Assembly: GCA_013178275.1 (NCBI GenBank)
Contig: JABLWZ010000006.1
Location: forward strand, 248,001-312,000
From: Bacillota bacterium
Lineage (GTDB): Bacteria; Bacillota; Ch66; Ch109
Direction of reading: 5' to 3'
DNA length: 64,000 bases
Part shown: positions 10,401-18,696 of the stretch, one piece after another
Position numbering within the stretch: the first letter of the stretch is position 1
Layout of the letters: every line of letters begins with the position of its first letter
Position numbers and translations under genes: made by a program
The notes under the pieces: model-generated
What the model was told of the DNA's origin: nothing
Seen by the model: only the letters and a program-made list of their open reading frames with translations
Databases searched by the model: none

Positions 10401-11722
10401 TCGGGCGAAGGGCCGTGGGGCAGGACCTGACCTGGTACCCTTGCCGGGTCCGTCAGCACCGCCGCCTGGCCAGTCAGGGCCGTACCCTCTGTACCGGACC
10501 CAACGGCCGGGGTTATCGAACCCGGTCCTTCACCGCCGCCCAGGCGCAGCAGCCGCTGCATCATCTGAACCTGGCCGAGGATGATACGCTCAGCCAGGTT
10601 TATGTTTACATCATGATCCAGTCCCGGCCGGTCAGCTCCCTCCGCGGCGGACCGCTCCTCCGTCGGGGTCCGCGCCGCCGAGGTTCTTTCGCCGCGCGGT
10701 TCCGCCTCCGTCCTCTGGCGGTAGATGAGTTCCCTTTCCCGGAATCTCAGCCTCACGGGGTAGGCCCGGGGCACAAAATCTTCCACTGCTCCCGGACGCT
10801 GCTCCGCATCGGGCACAAAATCTTCCACTGCTCCCGGGTGCTGCTCCGCATTGGGTACAAAACCTTCCGTCGCTCCCGGGCGCTGCTCTGCATTGGGCAC
10901 AAAACCTTCCGTCACTCCCGGGCGCTGCTCCGCATTGGGCATAAAACCTTCCGCTGCCCCCGGGCGCTGCTCCGCAGCCGTGGTAATCCATGGCTTGGTT
11001 TCCTGCCGGAGAGGTATCGCCCGACTAACTACAGTCGTCGACCTTATCAAAGAGCCTCCCCGGGCGTCCTGACCGGCGGCCCCGTCGGGTACGGCCTGGA
11101 TCAACCGCGATGAGGGCTCCCGCAAGAGAGGCACCGCCCGGCTTTCACCGGCTGGCGCGACCGTTGGCGCGGCGCCCATCCTCACCCGTTCGGCCGCTAC
11201 GTCCGGCCCGACTGGCAGCGCCTTCTCGATGCCTCCCAGGTACATCCGGATTATCCTCTCGGCCAGCTCCGATTCCATCCCCGGGACCGATACCAGCCGC
11301 CGGTCCTCCTCCGGGGCCGCGGCGCCCGATACCGCCGTCCGTTCCGCCGGCACCGAAAACAGGTAGTCTCGGAACCGCTGCAGGACCAATTCCGGGTTAA
11401 GTAAGTGCTGGTATCCCCCGCGCTGCGCCATCTCCACGACGGGCAACGGCAGGGTCCGCCTCTTCTCCGAGTCCTGCTGGTACTGGTTCTGCAGCAGCTG
11501 CAGCCGAAGGTTCACCAGCAGGCTGTACCAGGTGTCGCCAACCCGGGACCCCAAACCCGGGTACATGCGGAACACCAGGTCCAGCGACCTGGGAAAGGCG
11601 GAAAACGAAAAGCCATACCTGCCCATTATCTTCCGGGCAAAGCCGGCATGCCGGGGGTCCAGTCTCGGACCACGGGTCTTCCATCTCGCGTATAGGTTTA
11701 ATCCATTGGCCCCGACAAGCAT
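7496..11722 (-). CDS. 1408-aa eCIS protein of unknown fold, candidate tape measure
   Basis: No known domain recognised. It lies between the second tube gene and the LysM gene, where contractile phages place the tape-measure gene. Visible parts: a conserved-looking N-terminal domain (residues about 1-120, MLVGANGLNLYARWKTRGPR onward), five 14-aa repeats (about residues 248-318), then two related modules, each with an amphipathic helix of type LAERIILxQ..MQxLLR, an LTxxIQxEI helix and a VVNKGLAFNQQVYQNQLLQR / VIDRELVYNRQVYLNQTLQR helix. Long Pro/Ala/Gly/Arg linkers separate them. The C-terminus (VDVKRIADQIIREVEQKTR, then FDRKRRGL) is a basic helix of the sort seen at the end of some eCIS accessory proteins. 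Tape-measure role is inferred from position only; it is proline-rich for that job. Confidence 0.75.
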   Translation of the reverse strand: MLVGANGLNLYARWKTRGPRLDPRHAGFARKIMGRYGFSFSAFPRSLDLVFRMYPGLGSRVGDTWYSLLVNLRLQLLQNQYQQDSEKRRTLPLPVVEMAQRGGYQHLLNPELVLQRFRDYLFSVPAERTAVSGAAAPEEDRRLVSVPGMESELAERIIRMYLGGIEKALPVGPDVAAERVRMGAAPTVAPAGESRAVPLLREPSSRLIQAVPDGAAGQDARGGSLIRSTTVVSRAIPLRQETKPWITTAAEQRPGAAEGFMPNAEQRPGVTEGFVPNAEQRPGATEGFVPNAEQHPGAVEDFVPDAEQRPGAVEDFVPRAYPVRLRFRERELIYRQRTEAEPRGERTSAARTPTEERSAAEGADRPGLDHDVNINLAERIILGQVQMMQRLLRLGGGEGPGSITPAVGSGTEGTALTGQAAVLTDPARVPGQVLPHGPSPDSARGISEDTEISVLEGTKLEEESTVPGVPVRPGLRRGRREAAAGFAAPGAAEPWRMAYSSQLTHLIQREIHQREVDRAAEAVGSLSETITARDKGYKAPEPRGMSSAVGSGPDYSTLLYQTLMMPINQEVVNKGLAFNQQVYQNQLLQRAGQELLNIVQGTGASPLSLIRGRKGRVQEYLPYQEESDGPDVSAQPAWGDYITAGGWGYPAGELVFRQLADMGYPDRGALAARPAADQPSAGDRPLTAEQLRIDRETEVGLAERIILSQFKQVQGLLRTGGREASSAASYIELETAERPPGDRGAAAGMSPMAATRASRVLTPGPSAVGAVNRFTLINRSLAGAISTIGDRMVLRDSYRYGEKVFTYPGTVSLGWLSPGSQLTRQVQKEIRRWREAVREARTYPAAGEPETTPARPPAVGEEALLTNIPAPARLASREPEGEAVPPAPYIKIGTDREDGRPPRHLGGGAGGAAETSVLQTLNQGLGLLINHGVIDRELVYNRQVYLNQTLQRVGEMMLRTIQGAGAGVSPYSLLSSWGAGPPLTGSAMTGAAAAASALMRGPVYPREEMVYRRWAGMTETERQQSVSAARPAGPETPAAVDGSMIEAAVMAVPMSRVNLDQAMQRLGMAQAAGYGSRLPGSITRRGFDRPGRTSGGFAPVLYSLVGRQGGYRSQAPNAYRASISAIREVGTAQRLEYLLRTGTDEMPVSTARPARGEVEINAVPLTNLLLESRLIDRVTLEQVRVQRQMMQTGGSGSGAPGSETVGTAERLGRFYSGMALIVHNLTGHLSGSMQVNQVFPAYPGATGDRTPPVPPMQYQTREIPASPMLLSTLDRRLGGRDIGTGKTVTNILIKSGPDSDGYGRLTALENVVRQIRGLNEVRFGTGSQAPAAAPLDHRREAQPPANEGGYITPGETMNRQYIHTETSISPASVPAQSGLNGVDVKRIADQIIREVEQKTRFDRKRRGL
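10770..10979 (-). repeat. Five tandem 42-bp coding repeats
   Basis: Five consecutive 42-base units inside the 1408-aa gene encode the 14-residue motif AEQRPGAxEGFVPN, with small variations (GV/GA, EGF/EDF, PN/PD/PR). They form a flexible low-complexity linker after the N-terminal domain. All units keep the frame, so the repeat number can change without breaking the protein. Confidence 0.85.
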
Positions 11723-11775
11723 GATATAAACCTCACAGGTATCTGATACATCGAAACCTGGTTATTCTCGATCCC

Positions 11776-12207
11776 TTAGGCCAACTGCAGGCCGGTGTGC
11801 ACCAGTTCTATCGTTTCAATCGCAACATTGCTCTGCGATCCCTTTAAATCGGGCCCGATCCACCTGACCGGGAAGGAATTGAAGAAGTTCCAGCGGCAGG
11901 CCTCATCACCCTTTTCGTCCAACAGAATGATCGACCCGTTCTTGCGGGTGATGATGCCGGCGGTCACGTCGTCGTACCAGTCCCAGAGCTCTCTGGAGCC
12001 GGTCGCTCCCCGCTTCAGGACCAGCTTTGGGTGCTTGGTGTATTTAATAAAGTGGTGTTCGAAGTCGTTGACCCCGCCTTCATGGTAGGGATCAATCTCG
12101 GTCTGAGCCTCCAGCCCGCTGACATCGGAAAACCCGGCCACCAGCAGGCCGTCGATTTCCACCTGAAACCTGAAAGAATATAGGGGATCCGCCACGCTGG
12201 TTATCAC
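11776..12207 (-). CDS. Inner tube protein (Pvc1/Pvc5, gp19-like), second copy
   Basis: A 143-aa hcp/gp19-like tube protein: YSFRFQVEIDGLLVAGFSDV at the N-terminus, FIKYTKHPKLVLKRGATGS in the middle and NVAIETIELVHTGLQL at the end are the three family blocks. Compared with the paralogue at 12895-13335 it has a different middle section, as Pvc5-type proteins at the tube end do relative to the main tube subunit. The GTG at 12207 overlaps the stop codon of the DUF6760-like gene (GTGA); a second GTG at 12195 is an equally good start. Confidence 0.9.
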   Translation of the reverse strand: MITSVADPLYSFRFQVEIDGLLVAGFSDVSGLEAQTEIDPYHEGGVNDFEHHFIKYTKHPKLVLKRGATGSRELWDWYDDVTAGIITRKNGSIILLDEKGDEACRWNFFNSFPVRWIGPDLKGSQSNVAIETIELVHTGLQLA

Positions 12208-12359
12208 CTCTTCTTGAAGACGTCGAACACATTCTCGGGTTCATCGTTCAGTTTACGGTTGATGGAGGATATCTCCTCGCACCATCTCCGGCGCTCACGG
12301 TGCTCCAACTGCATGATCTCTTCCTGACTCCAGTGGAAATAGTAAGCGATGAAGGCCAT
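12204..12359 (-). CDS. Small DUF6760-like eCIS protein
   Basis: A 51-aa frame from ATG at 12359: IAYYFHWSQEEIMQLEHRER, then RRWCEEISSINRKL. This matches the short eCIS proteins (DUF6760 type) usually found between the hub-chaperone gene and a tube gene, with the W...LEH.eRRRW.eEI core. Similarity to that pattern appears to continue upstream (YPINRIYEE) to an ATA codon at 12395 that overlaps the TAG stop of the previous gene, so the real start may be the non-standard ATA (63 aa). The ATG itself has its GAGGAG directly adjacent with no spacer. Function is unknown; it is probably an assembly factor or tube adaptor. Confidence 0.78.
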   Translation of the reverse strand: MAFIAYYFHWSQEEIMQLEHRERRRWCEEISSINRKLNDEPENVFDVFKKR

Positions 12360-12391
12360 CTCCTCGTAGATCCGATTAATCGGATAGCTCG

Positions 12392-12766
12392 CTATTCCAC
12401 TGGTTCCAGTAAAAAACCCAGGCTGGTGGTGAACTCGTTTTCACACTTGGGACAGACCACCTTGACCTTGGGGTCCTCCATCTCGTTTATCTGCCGGTAC
12501 AGGTTCTGCAGGAACAGCAGGTCAGAGGTGAACAGCTTCTCGATGACCTTGGTGTCGATGGCCCGGACGTCGCCCAGCTTGGTCACCACCCTGGCCAGCA
12601 CGATAATGGTAAGGTAACCCGGGTTCTGCTGCACCCTCGGGTCGCGCATCGGCAGGACCTCGTCCGCCGCGGTCGCCAGGCGCATGATGCCCTTCCGGTG
12701 AAGGTTGCCCTGGTCGTCTATATACCCCCTGGGCAGCTCAAACTCGTACTCGGTCTTAAACTGCAT
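12392..12766 (-). CDS. T4 gp26/hub-chaperone-like protein (T4_baseplate family, eCIS type)
   Basis: A 124-aa protein beginning MQFKTEYEFELPRGYIDDQG, then RKGIMRLATAADEVLPMRDP and PGYLTIIVLARVVTKLG: the typical sequence of the T4-baseplate-like protein placed after the tube gene in eCIS loci. A CPKC pair near the C-terminus (VVCPKCENEF) may bind a metal with partner residues. The open frame extends upstream to an ATG at 12883, adding 39 residues that do not look like the family, so the internal ATG was chosen. It is likely a tube/tape-measure assembly chaperone, as are the phage genes found at this place. Confidence 0.82.
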   Translation of the reverse strand: MQFKTEYEFELPRGYIDDQGNLHRKGIMRLATAADEVLPMRDPRVQQNPGYLTIIVLARVVTKLGDVRAIDTKVIEKLFTSDLLFLQNLYRQINEMEDPKVKVVCPKCENEFTTSLGFLLEPVE

Positions 12767-12894
12767 GTCGAAAAATACCCCCGCTTCATCAAAGGTTAAA
12801 CAAGGCTCAGGTCCCCTCGCGCTGCTGCTGGAGAGGGTTAGAAGCAGCCGGATACGGTCTGATTCTAACCCCTCGACCAGCATTTACACGATTA

Positions 12895-13335
12895 TTAAGC
12901 CGTTCTCTCGAATCCCTCGAAGGCCAGCTCCAGGGTCTCGATCAGGACCGCCGACTCCGAGGCGTTCAGGTTGGATACCACGTACTTGCAGGGCCAGGCC
13001 TCGTAGAGGGTCCAGGTAGCGGTCTCGCTGCCTTCCTCGTCCAGCGCCTTGATGGTGACGTCCTTGCGCTCGATAGCCCCCACGATTCCTTCTCCGTCGC
13101 CCTTGAACCATTCCCACATATCCATGGCGTCGCTGACGCCCCTCTTCAGGGTAACGTTGCCTATCTTCGTCAAGCCCGGGAGTTTGACCGACCTTCCCTT
13201 GTTATCGCCGGCGCGGAACTCGATAACGTCGTAGGAGACGTTCATCCCGCTGGCTTCAGTAAACAGGGCCGCTTCAATCCCATCAATCTCCAGGGCAAAT
13301 CTAAAACTCCGGTAGGGATCATTTCGATCTGCCAT
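12895..13335 (-). CDS. Main inner tube protein (Pvc1/hcp-like)
   Basis: A 146-aa protein with the standard eCIS tube sequence: PYRSFRFALEIDGIEAALFT, KLPGLTKIGNVTLKRGVSDA, MDMWEWF and ESAVLIETLELAFEGFER. Hexamers of this protein stack to form the tube that is driven through the target membrane. It follows the sheath gene, as in most PVC-like loci. Related to the second tube gene at 11776-12207. Confidence 0.93.
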   Translation of the reverse strand: MADRNDPYRSFRFALEIDGIEAALFTEASGMNVSYDVIEFRAGDNKGRSVKLPGLTKIGNVTLKRGVSDAMDMWEWFKGDGEGIVGAIERKDVTIKALDEEGSETATWTLYEAWPCKYVVSNLNASESAVLIETLELAFEGFERTA

Positions 13336-13432
13336 TCTGTTCTCCCCTTTCGCAGTAGTCAGTACTTAATAAAACCTGCTCGCGCCAAACCTCAGTCGAC
13401 GGCGGAAGCCCGAGCTACGTAAAAACCCAGCG

Positions 13433-15157
13433 TTACTCGCTGTCGCGGGTCTTCTGGGTAATCCTGAAGATCACGAACTCCGCCGGTTTGACCGGGGCGA
13501 TACCGATGACGCAGATCAGGCGACCGTTGTCTATATCGTCCTGCGACATGGTTGAACGGTCACACTTGATGAAGAATGCTTCATCCTGTGTCGTGCCCAT
13601 CAGGGCTCCAGACCTCCAAACCCCCATCAGGAAGCTGTAGATGGTGCGGCTGACCCGTGCCCAGAGGGCCTCGTCATTGGGCTCGAACACCACCCAGCTG
13701 CTGCCGTTCTTGATCGACTGCTCCACGAATACGAACAGCCGCCTTACGTTGACATATCTCCAGAGGCTGTTGGAACTGCAGGTCCTGGCGCCCCAGACCC
13801 GGATCCCCTGACCGGGGAAGAAGCGAATAAGGTTGACGCCCTTGGGATTGAGGATATCCTGTTCCCCCTTGTTGTACTGGCAGTCGAGCCCCACACAGGC
13901 CCTGACCACCTCGTTAGCGGGAGCCTTATGCACGCCGCGGGTGTTGTCCGAGCGGGCGTATATTCCCACTACCGACCCGGAGGGCGGTATGTAGATGTTG
14001 CGCTTGTCCAGCGGATCGAAAACCTGCAGCCAGGGATGGTAGAGTGCCGCGTAGTGAGAGTCGAATATGTTGCGGTGAGACTCGACGTCAGACACCTTCT
14101 TCTTGTCTCGGGGAATGTCGAGCACCGCGAAGCGGCTGGTCAGGTTTTCGCAGTGGGCCACCAGTCCGAGCTGCACGTTGGGGTCGACCACCCCTGGCAC
14201 CGCCATCAGGCTGACCACGTCGTTGTCGATGAAGGCCTGGATGCCAGTCCGCTTGCCCGGGCCCCGGTCCTCGCCCAGGAAGTCGGCGGCGGATAGGCTA
14301 GCCACCGAACCGTCGCTCCCTCCAAAGAGATAGATCCAGTGAGCGTCCTTGCCCTCTTCCCCGGAGATGATCTCGATCGGGGTAGAGTCTTCGGTATCGG
14401 CGGGCAGGTTGACCTTGATGTTGATCAGGTTCGATTTCGCGACCCTCTTCTCTACAAAGTTGGGAGCCGCGGGGTTGAGCGAAACCTTTTCGTAGATCTC
14501 AGAGTCCCCCTCGTAGAATACCTGGAGGGTGAAATCGCAAGTGGTCATGGTCCGGCTCGGGAGCATCGCCTTATCCACCACATCGCCTTCCAAGGCTCCA
14601 GACAGGGTGATCTCGTTGTCCTGGGACTTTAACACGGTCCGGTACTGCAGGTACTCACCATCGTCGAAGGCGATCACGTCCCCGGGGAAGAATCCAGCGT
14701 TGTTCTTGACCTTGTAATGGGCCCCGTCGATCACCTCGAAGATCGGGGTCTTAGCCTTGCTGGCGGGGATAGCGATGATCCTGATCTTATCGCCCCAGAT
14801 TCCCGGGTTCTTCGCGGAAATGGCGAGGACGGGCTGATCCTTATCGGTGAAGTTGCTGGATGTCTTGGCATCGGGCGGCGCCACGCGCATCACGAAGCAG
14901 CGGGACCCGCCGTTGATAAAGAAGTGCTCCACCGCGTACGCCAAAAACCGGTAGTCGCCAAACGCGTTCTCTGAAAGGTAGCTTCCGAACTTCCTCTGGA
15001 AGTCGCCAAAATTGGTTACCAGCTCGGGGAGGCCTTCAATCGCGCCCCGCTCGGCCAAACCCAGGAAACCCGCCGTGCTGGTGCTGACCCCCTCCATCGG
15101 TCTTCCGCCGCTTTCAAACTCCTCCATGTAGACTCCAGGTGATAAATACTCCGGCAT
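13433..15157 (-). CDS. Contractile sheath protein (Pvc2/gp18-like)
   Basis: A 574-aa sheath subunit. The start MPEYLSPGVYMEEFESGGRP followed by GVSTSTAGFLGLAERG is canonical for phage and eCIS sheaths. The C-terminal domain also fits: GIRVWGARTCSSNSLWRYVN, VRRLFVFVEQSIKNG, WVVFEPNDEALWARVSRTI and FLMGVWRSGALMG. ATG at 15157 was chosen by this match; the frame stays open to about 15244, and an AAAGGAGGG box lies near 15225, so a longer N-terminus cannot be excluded. Only one sheath gene is present, while PVC has three. The 176 bases upstream are AT-richer and may carry a separate promoter for these abundant structural genes. Confidence 0.94.
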   Translation of the reverse strand: MPEYLSPGVYMEEFESGGRPMEGVSTSTAGFLGLAERGAIEGLPELVTNFGDFQRKFGSYLSENAFGDYRFLAYAVEHFFINGGSRCFVMRVAPPDAKTSSNFTDKDQPVLAISAKNPGIWGDKIRIIAIPASKAKTPIFEVIDGAHYKVKNNAGFFPGDVIAFDDGEYLQYRTVLKSQDNEITLSGALEGDVVDKAMLPSRTMTTCDFTLQVFYEGDSEIYEKVSLNPAAPNFVEKRVAKSNLINIKVNLPADTEDSTPIEIISGEEGKDAHWIYLFGGSDGSVASLSAADFLGEDRGPGKRTGIQAFIDNDVVSLMAVPGVVDPNVQLGLVAHCENLTSRFAVLDIPRDKKKVSDVESHRNIFDSHYAALYHPWLQVFDPLDKRNIYIPPSGSVVGIYARSDNTRGVHKAPANEVVRACVGLDCQYNKGEQDILNPKGVNLIRFFPGQGIRVWGARTCSSNSLWRYVNVRRLFVFVEQSIKNGSSWVVFEPNDEALWARVSRTIYSFLMGVWRSGALMGTTQDEAFFIKCDRSTMSQDDIDNGRLICVIGIAPVKPAEFVIFRITQKTRDSE

Positions 15158-15333
15158 TCGTTCCCGGCTTACTGGAACTGCACGAACATACGGGTATGTC
15201 CATGCATTCAGTAACCAGTTCCCTCCTTTCTGCAACTCGCACAATCCAGATTGAGGCTTTGGGCATACTTTATTTCAAATCCGAATCATGACCAAGTCAT
15301 AAAGTAACCTTGACACTTAAAAATCGGCGGTTA

Positions 15334-15918
15334 TCATTGGGTTTTACCCGATTGCTCGATATCAATGATCACCTCCCTAATCCGCTTAACATCTCTAACA
15401 CGTGTAGACTCTAATTCAACCGGTCCTGCCTTGAAGGCGACCGAAACCTTGTACGGAAGGTCAGGATAGTCCCAGAGTTCGTGAACCTCTTCCAGGGTAA
15501 GCTTCACCGTCTCCAGCTTGAAGCCCGCGTCTTTTTCCGCCAGCAGCCCCTGCAGGACCGACCCCTTCACCAGGGGGTTGTCCTTCATGGTCTGGACGGC
15601 CCTGCCCAAGACCCGCGCTTCCTCGACGGCCCGGTCGGGCAGGCTGCCGGACGAGTAGGCGGTGAGCAGATAATACAGGTTCCAGGCGGTCGGTGGATAC
15701 TGCTGGTTCCCCTTGCCCGTGTCCCGCATCCGGGAATCCCTCGAGTCCGTGTTTTCCTCGATGTGGTACAGGAAAATGGTCAACATCGAGTTCCCGCGGT
15801 CGACCGGAGATGCCAGGGTTATAAGCTCACGCCGGGGCACCGGCTCGGGCGTCAGGCTGTTGCGCAGCAGTTCCAGCAGGGTATTGCCCACATCCGCGAT
15901 AACCGTGTAACTGCCTAT
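15334..15918 (-). CDS. Pvc16-like sheath/tube terminator cap (DUF4255)
   Basis: The protein from the first standard start (GTG at 15891) has 185 aa. The family's N-terminal sequence is present just upstream in frame: SYTVIADVGNTLLELLR, preceded by ATA (15918-15916) at the expected initiator position, with GAGGGGGTG 7 bases before it and an in-frame stop three codons earlier. The coordinates given include this (194 aa). Other family features are LTIFLYHIEENTDSRDSRM and PTAWNLYYLLTAYSSG. In PVC, Pvc16 closes the distal end of the particle. If AUA is not used, the gene starts at 15891 and lacks 9 residues. Confidence 0.87.
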   Translation of the reverse strand: MGSYTVIADVGNTLLELLRNSLTPEPVPRRELITLASPVDRGNSMLTIFLYHIEENTDSRDSRMRDTGKGNQQYPPTAWNLYYLLTAYSSGSLPDRAVEEARVLGRAVQTMKDNPLVKGSVLQGLLAEKDAGFKLETVKLTLEEVHELWDYPDLPYKVSVAFKAGPVELESTRVRDVKRIREVIIDIEQSGKTQ

Positions 15919-15932
15919 TTTCCTTCACCCCC

Positions 15933-18659
15933 TCAGACACTCAAAGTCCCGTTCCAGCCGTCGGGAGCCCCCTGTCGGAAGTACTCGTCGCACAGCAGGA
16001 AGTATATCTGCGCCATCTTGTCCATGCGGTTCTTCTGCAGCACCCGCAGGAACTTGGCCCGGGCGTCGAAGAACGCGCCGTCCTGGTAGAGGATTATCCC
16101 TTCCTCGAACAGACCCTTGGTCATCTTCTTCAAATCTCTAAGCTCCTTCGGGTCGCCCGCGAAGACGTCGTAGAGGTTGAGGTGCTCGTCCTTGCCCTCG
16201 ATGCGGACCCGCCCTATCGACCGGTGCGGATACTTCTTGGCCTTGGGAACAGCCTTCAGGGTTTCCTCGGTGACCAGTATCCAGGCCCCGAACTGCTCGG
16301 TCAGCTTGTCGAGCGAGGTGGTCAGGTTGACGTTGTCGGAGATGACCGTGGCCGCCAGCCTCTTTTCCTCACCTATCACCCCCAGCATGGTGGTCCCGAT
16401 ATGGATGCCGACACCGAAGTCGATGGGCTCGTAGCCTTTTTCCCGCCGGGCCTGGTTGTACTCCACCAGCTCTTTCCGGATATCCACCGCGGCCTTCAGG
16501 GCCGACTCCACGTCGTTGGGGAAGAGCGCTATCACCCCGGCCCCGGTGTACTCGTCGATAAACCCGCCGTACTCGCGGATGATGGGTACGAAACGCTTCA
16601 GGTAAGCGTTGATGAAGTTGAAGTTGTCCTCGGGACTCATCCGCTCAGACAGCTGGAAAAAGTGGCGCATCTGGGAGACCATGATGGTGATTCTCTGCTC
16701 CACCTGGTTGCCCAGCTCGACCTCCAGGATGCTCTCCTTGCCCAGCAACTGCAGGAACTTGTACGGAACGAAGCGGAAGTAGGACTCGCTGAGTCGGGTG
16801 ATCTTTTCGATGTAGCTTTTGATGTGGTCCGCCATTATGTTGAACTGGTCGCCCAGGTCGGCTATCTCGTCGCGGGAGTTGATCTTCACCCGCTCGTCCC
16901 AGTTGCCGCTGGCGATCTCCATCGCGCTCCGGCGCAGGTCCCGGATGCGCAGCAGCACCACGTAGGTCATCAGCAGGAAGATGACCACCACCACCGCCGT
17001 GGTCCCGGCGATGATCTTGGCCACGCTCTTTAAGAGGACCTGGTTGCTCTCCACGAAACCGGCCTGGAAGATGTAAGTCTCATAAATGCCCACCATGCTT
17101 CCCTGGCGGTCGTACAGCGGCTCCATGACCCCGATGTAGGAGCCGTTCACATCGTTGGCCACATAGGAGGTCAGCTTCTTGCCGTTTATCGTCTCCCGGT
17201 ACTCGCCCACTATCTCAACCGGCCGGAACAGGTTGACGTTGTTGTTGTAGCTTATGATGGTATAGAGCTTCCCGTCGCTCTCCAGCTTGTACAGCCCGCT
17301 GTTCAGCCCCGCCTCGTCCAGTCTCCCGAAAGTCTCGTTCACCTGGTACTCCACCGCGCACCGCAGCAGGGCCAGGTAGTCGTCGTTCATGTAGTCCTTG
17401 GGGCTGTTCATCCTCTGCAGCTGGTCGATGTCGATCCGGTTCTTGTTGATGTGGTTCAAGAGGATCAGCTGGTCGTTCAGCTTCTTGGCGTTGTTGGCGT
17501 CGTTGATGCGGTACACGAAAAAGGTCAGCAGGACCATGGCCGCCACCAGGACCGGCACGAACACCAGCACCTGCTTCAGCATCAGCGGGAACCGCCGCCG
17601 TCCCAGGTCCATATAGAGGATCTTGATCAGCCACAGCAGCAGTACGAACATTATCGCCAGGGCGATCCAGAGCATCCGCTGCAGCATCTTGGTGTTGAAG
17701 GGGAACACGCCGCGGGTGACGGTTTGCTGGATAATGCCGTTGTCGTCGATCATGATCGCTCGGTCGCTCTGGGTAGCCCAGAGGACCCCCTTGGGCGAGA
17801 AGGTTATATCGCCCAGGACCTTGTCAGGGTTGGCCCTGGCTATGATATTCACGGGTTTGCCCGTGAGTCGGTAATCGAGGTACTTTATCTCGTTGGTGAA
17901 CCCGTCGATGAAGTACAGCCGGCTGTCGGCTCCGATCCGGATGGCCGAGGGGAGGGTCCGGATAGAGGCGTTCGGCCCCATGGGGTAGCAGAGTTCGAGG
18001 ACCCGGTTCGGGCCGATGCGGTAGATTTCACCGCGGCGGGTGGTATAGAATATGGCTTCGGGCGAGGTTCCCACCACCTCGGACAGGTAGGTCTGAGCCG
18101 GCAGTTCGTAGCTGCTGAAAAGCTGCACCAGGTTGGAACCGTATTCCACCCGGTTCAGGCGGATCACATTGTCCTTGACATAGAAGAAGAAGAGGTTGTC
18201 GTCCTGGACCTGCAGGCCCTTGAGGTATCCTCGCCGAAGCGGCCGCTTGTCCTTCTCGTAAACGACTTCGAATATCTTATCGTCGATTTTGCCCGAAGGA
18301 TCGTACCGGATGAGCCGCTCCGATTCTACATAGATGTTGTTGCTGTCGAGGGTTATCTCCGCGACATACAGATTCCCCTTCGAGTCGGGGACCATGTCCT
18401 CGAACGAACCGTGACCGTTGTTTTCGCTGATCTTATACTGGATAACCCCGTCCCGGCTTATCTTGGCCACCGTCTGCCGTGAGTCGGATATCAGGTACAG
18501 GTTCTGTTCCACGTCGGTCCTGACGCGGGACACGTACTTCAGCGATTCCTCGGAAGCTCCGATAGGACTGGTGAAGTCATCGCGGTAGGCGTAAACAAAG
18601 CAGGATAGAACAGCCATGACCAGTACGAGTATGATAACCCCTCTCACAGACCTATTCAT
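15933..18659 (-). CDS. Membrane receptor with beta-propeller sensor, HAMP and degenerate class III cyclase domain
   Basis: A 908-aa protein. Residues 8-27 are a signal anchor. Residues about 40-320 look like a beta-propeller of NHL/SGL type (GNLYVAEITL, DSRLYFIDGFTNEIKYLDYR). Membrane helices follow at about 327-351, 360-383 and 540-562, with a Cache-like extracellular part between the last two. HAMP is at about 565-620 and a class III nucleotide cyclase homology domain at about 650-860. The two metal-binding aspartates are absent: the first motif reads IMVSQMRHFF where families have F-x-D, the second reads DEYTGAGVIALF where GDA is expected. A catalytic role is therefore unlikely; a nucleotide-sensing or signalling scaffold is more plausible. 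It sits 14 bases upstream of the cap gene, so it is expressed with the injection machine. Confidence 0.85.
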   Translation of the reverse strand: MNRSVRGVIILVLVMAVLSCFVYAYRDDFTSPIGASEESLKYVSRVRTDVEQNLYLISDSRQTVAKISRDGVIQYKISENNGHGSFEDMVPDSKGNLYVAEITLDSNNIYVESERLIRYDPSGKIDDKIFEVVYEKDKRPLRRGYLKGLQVQDDNLFFFYVKDNVIRLNRVEYGSNLVQLFSSYELPAQTYLSEVVGTSPEAIFYTTRRGEIYRIGPNRVLELCYPMGPNASIRTLPSAIRIGADSRLYFIDGFTNEIKYLDYRLTGKPVNIIARANPDKVLGDITFSPKGVLWATQSDRAIMIDDNGIIQQTVTRGVFPFNTKMLQRMLWIALAIMFVLLLWLIKILYMDLGRRRFPLMLKQVLVFVPVLVAAMVLLTFFVYRINDANNAKKLNDQLILLNHINKNRIDIDQLQRMNSPKDYMNDDYLALLRCAVEYQVNETFGRLDEAGLNSGLYKLESDGKLYTIISYNNNVNLFRPVEIVGEYRETINGKKLTSYVANDVNGSYIGVMEPLYDRQGSMVGIYETYIFQAGFVESNQVLLKSVAKIIAGTTAVVVVIFLLMTYVVLLRIRDLRRSAMEIASGNWDERVKINSRDEIADLGDQFNIMADHIKSYIEKITRLSESYFRFVPYKFLQLLGKESILEVELGNQVEQRITIMVSQMRHFFQLSERMSPEDNFNFINAYLKRFVPIIREYGGFIDEYTGAGVIALFPNDVESALKAAVDIRKELVEYNQARREKGYEPIDFGVGIHIGTTMLGVIGEEKRLAATVISDNVNLTTSLDKLTEQFGAWILVTEETLKAVPKAKKYPHRSIGRVRIEGKDEHLNLYDVFAGDPKELRDLKKMTKGLFEEGIILYQDGAFFDARAKFLRVLQKNRMDKMAQIYFLLCDEYFRQGAPDGWNGTLSV

Positions 18660-18696
18660 AGAAACACTCCATCCGTTTTACCGCTTTGGTGGCTGA

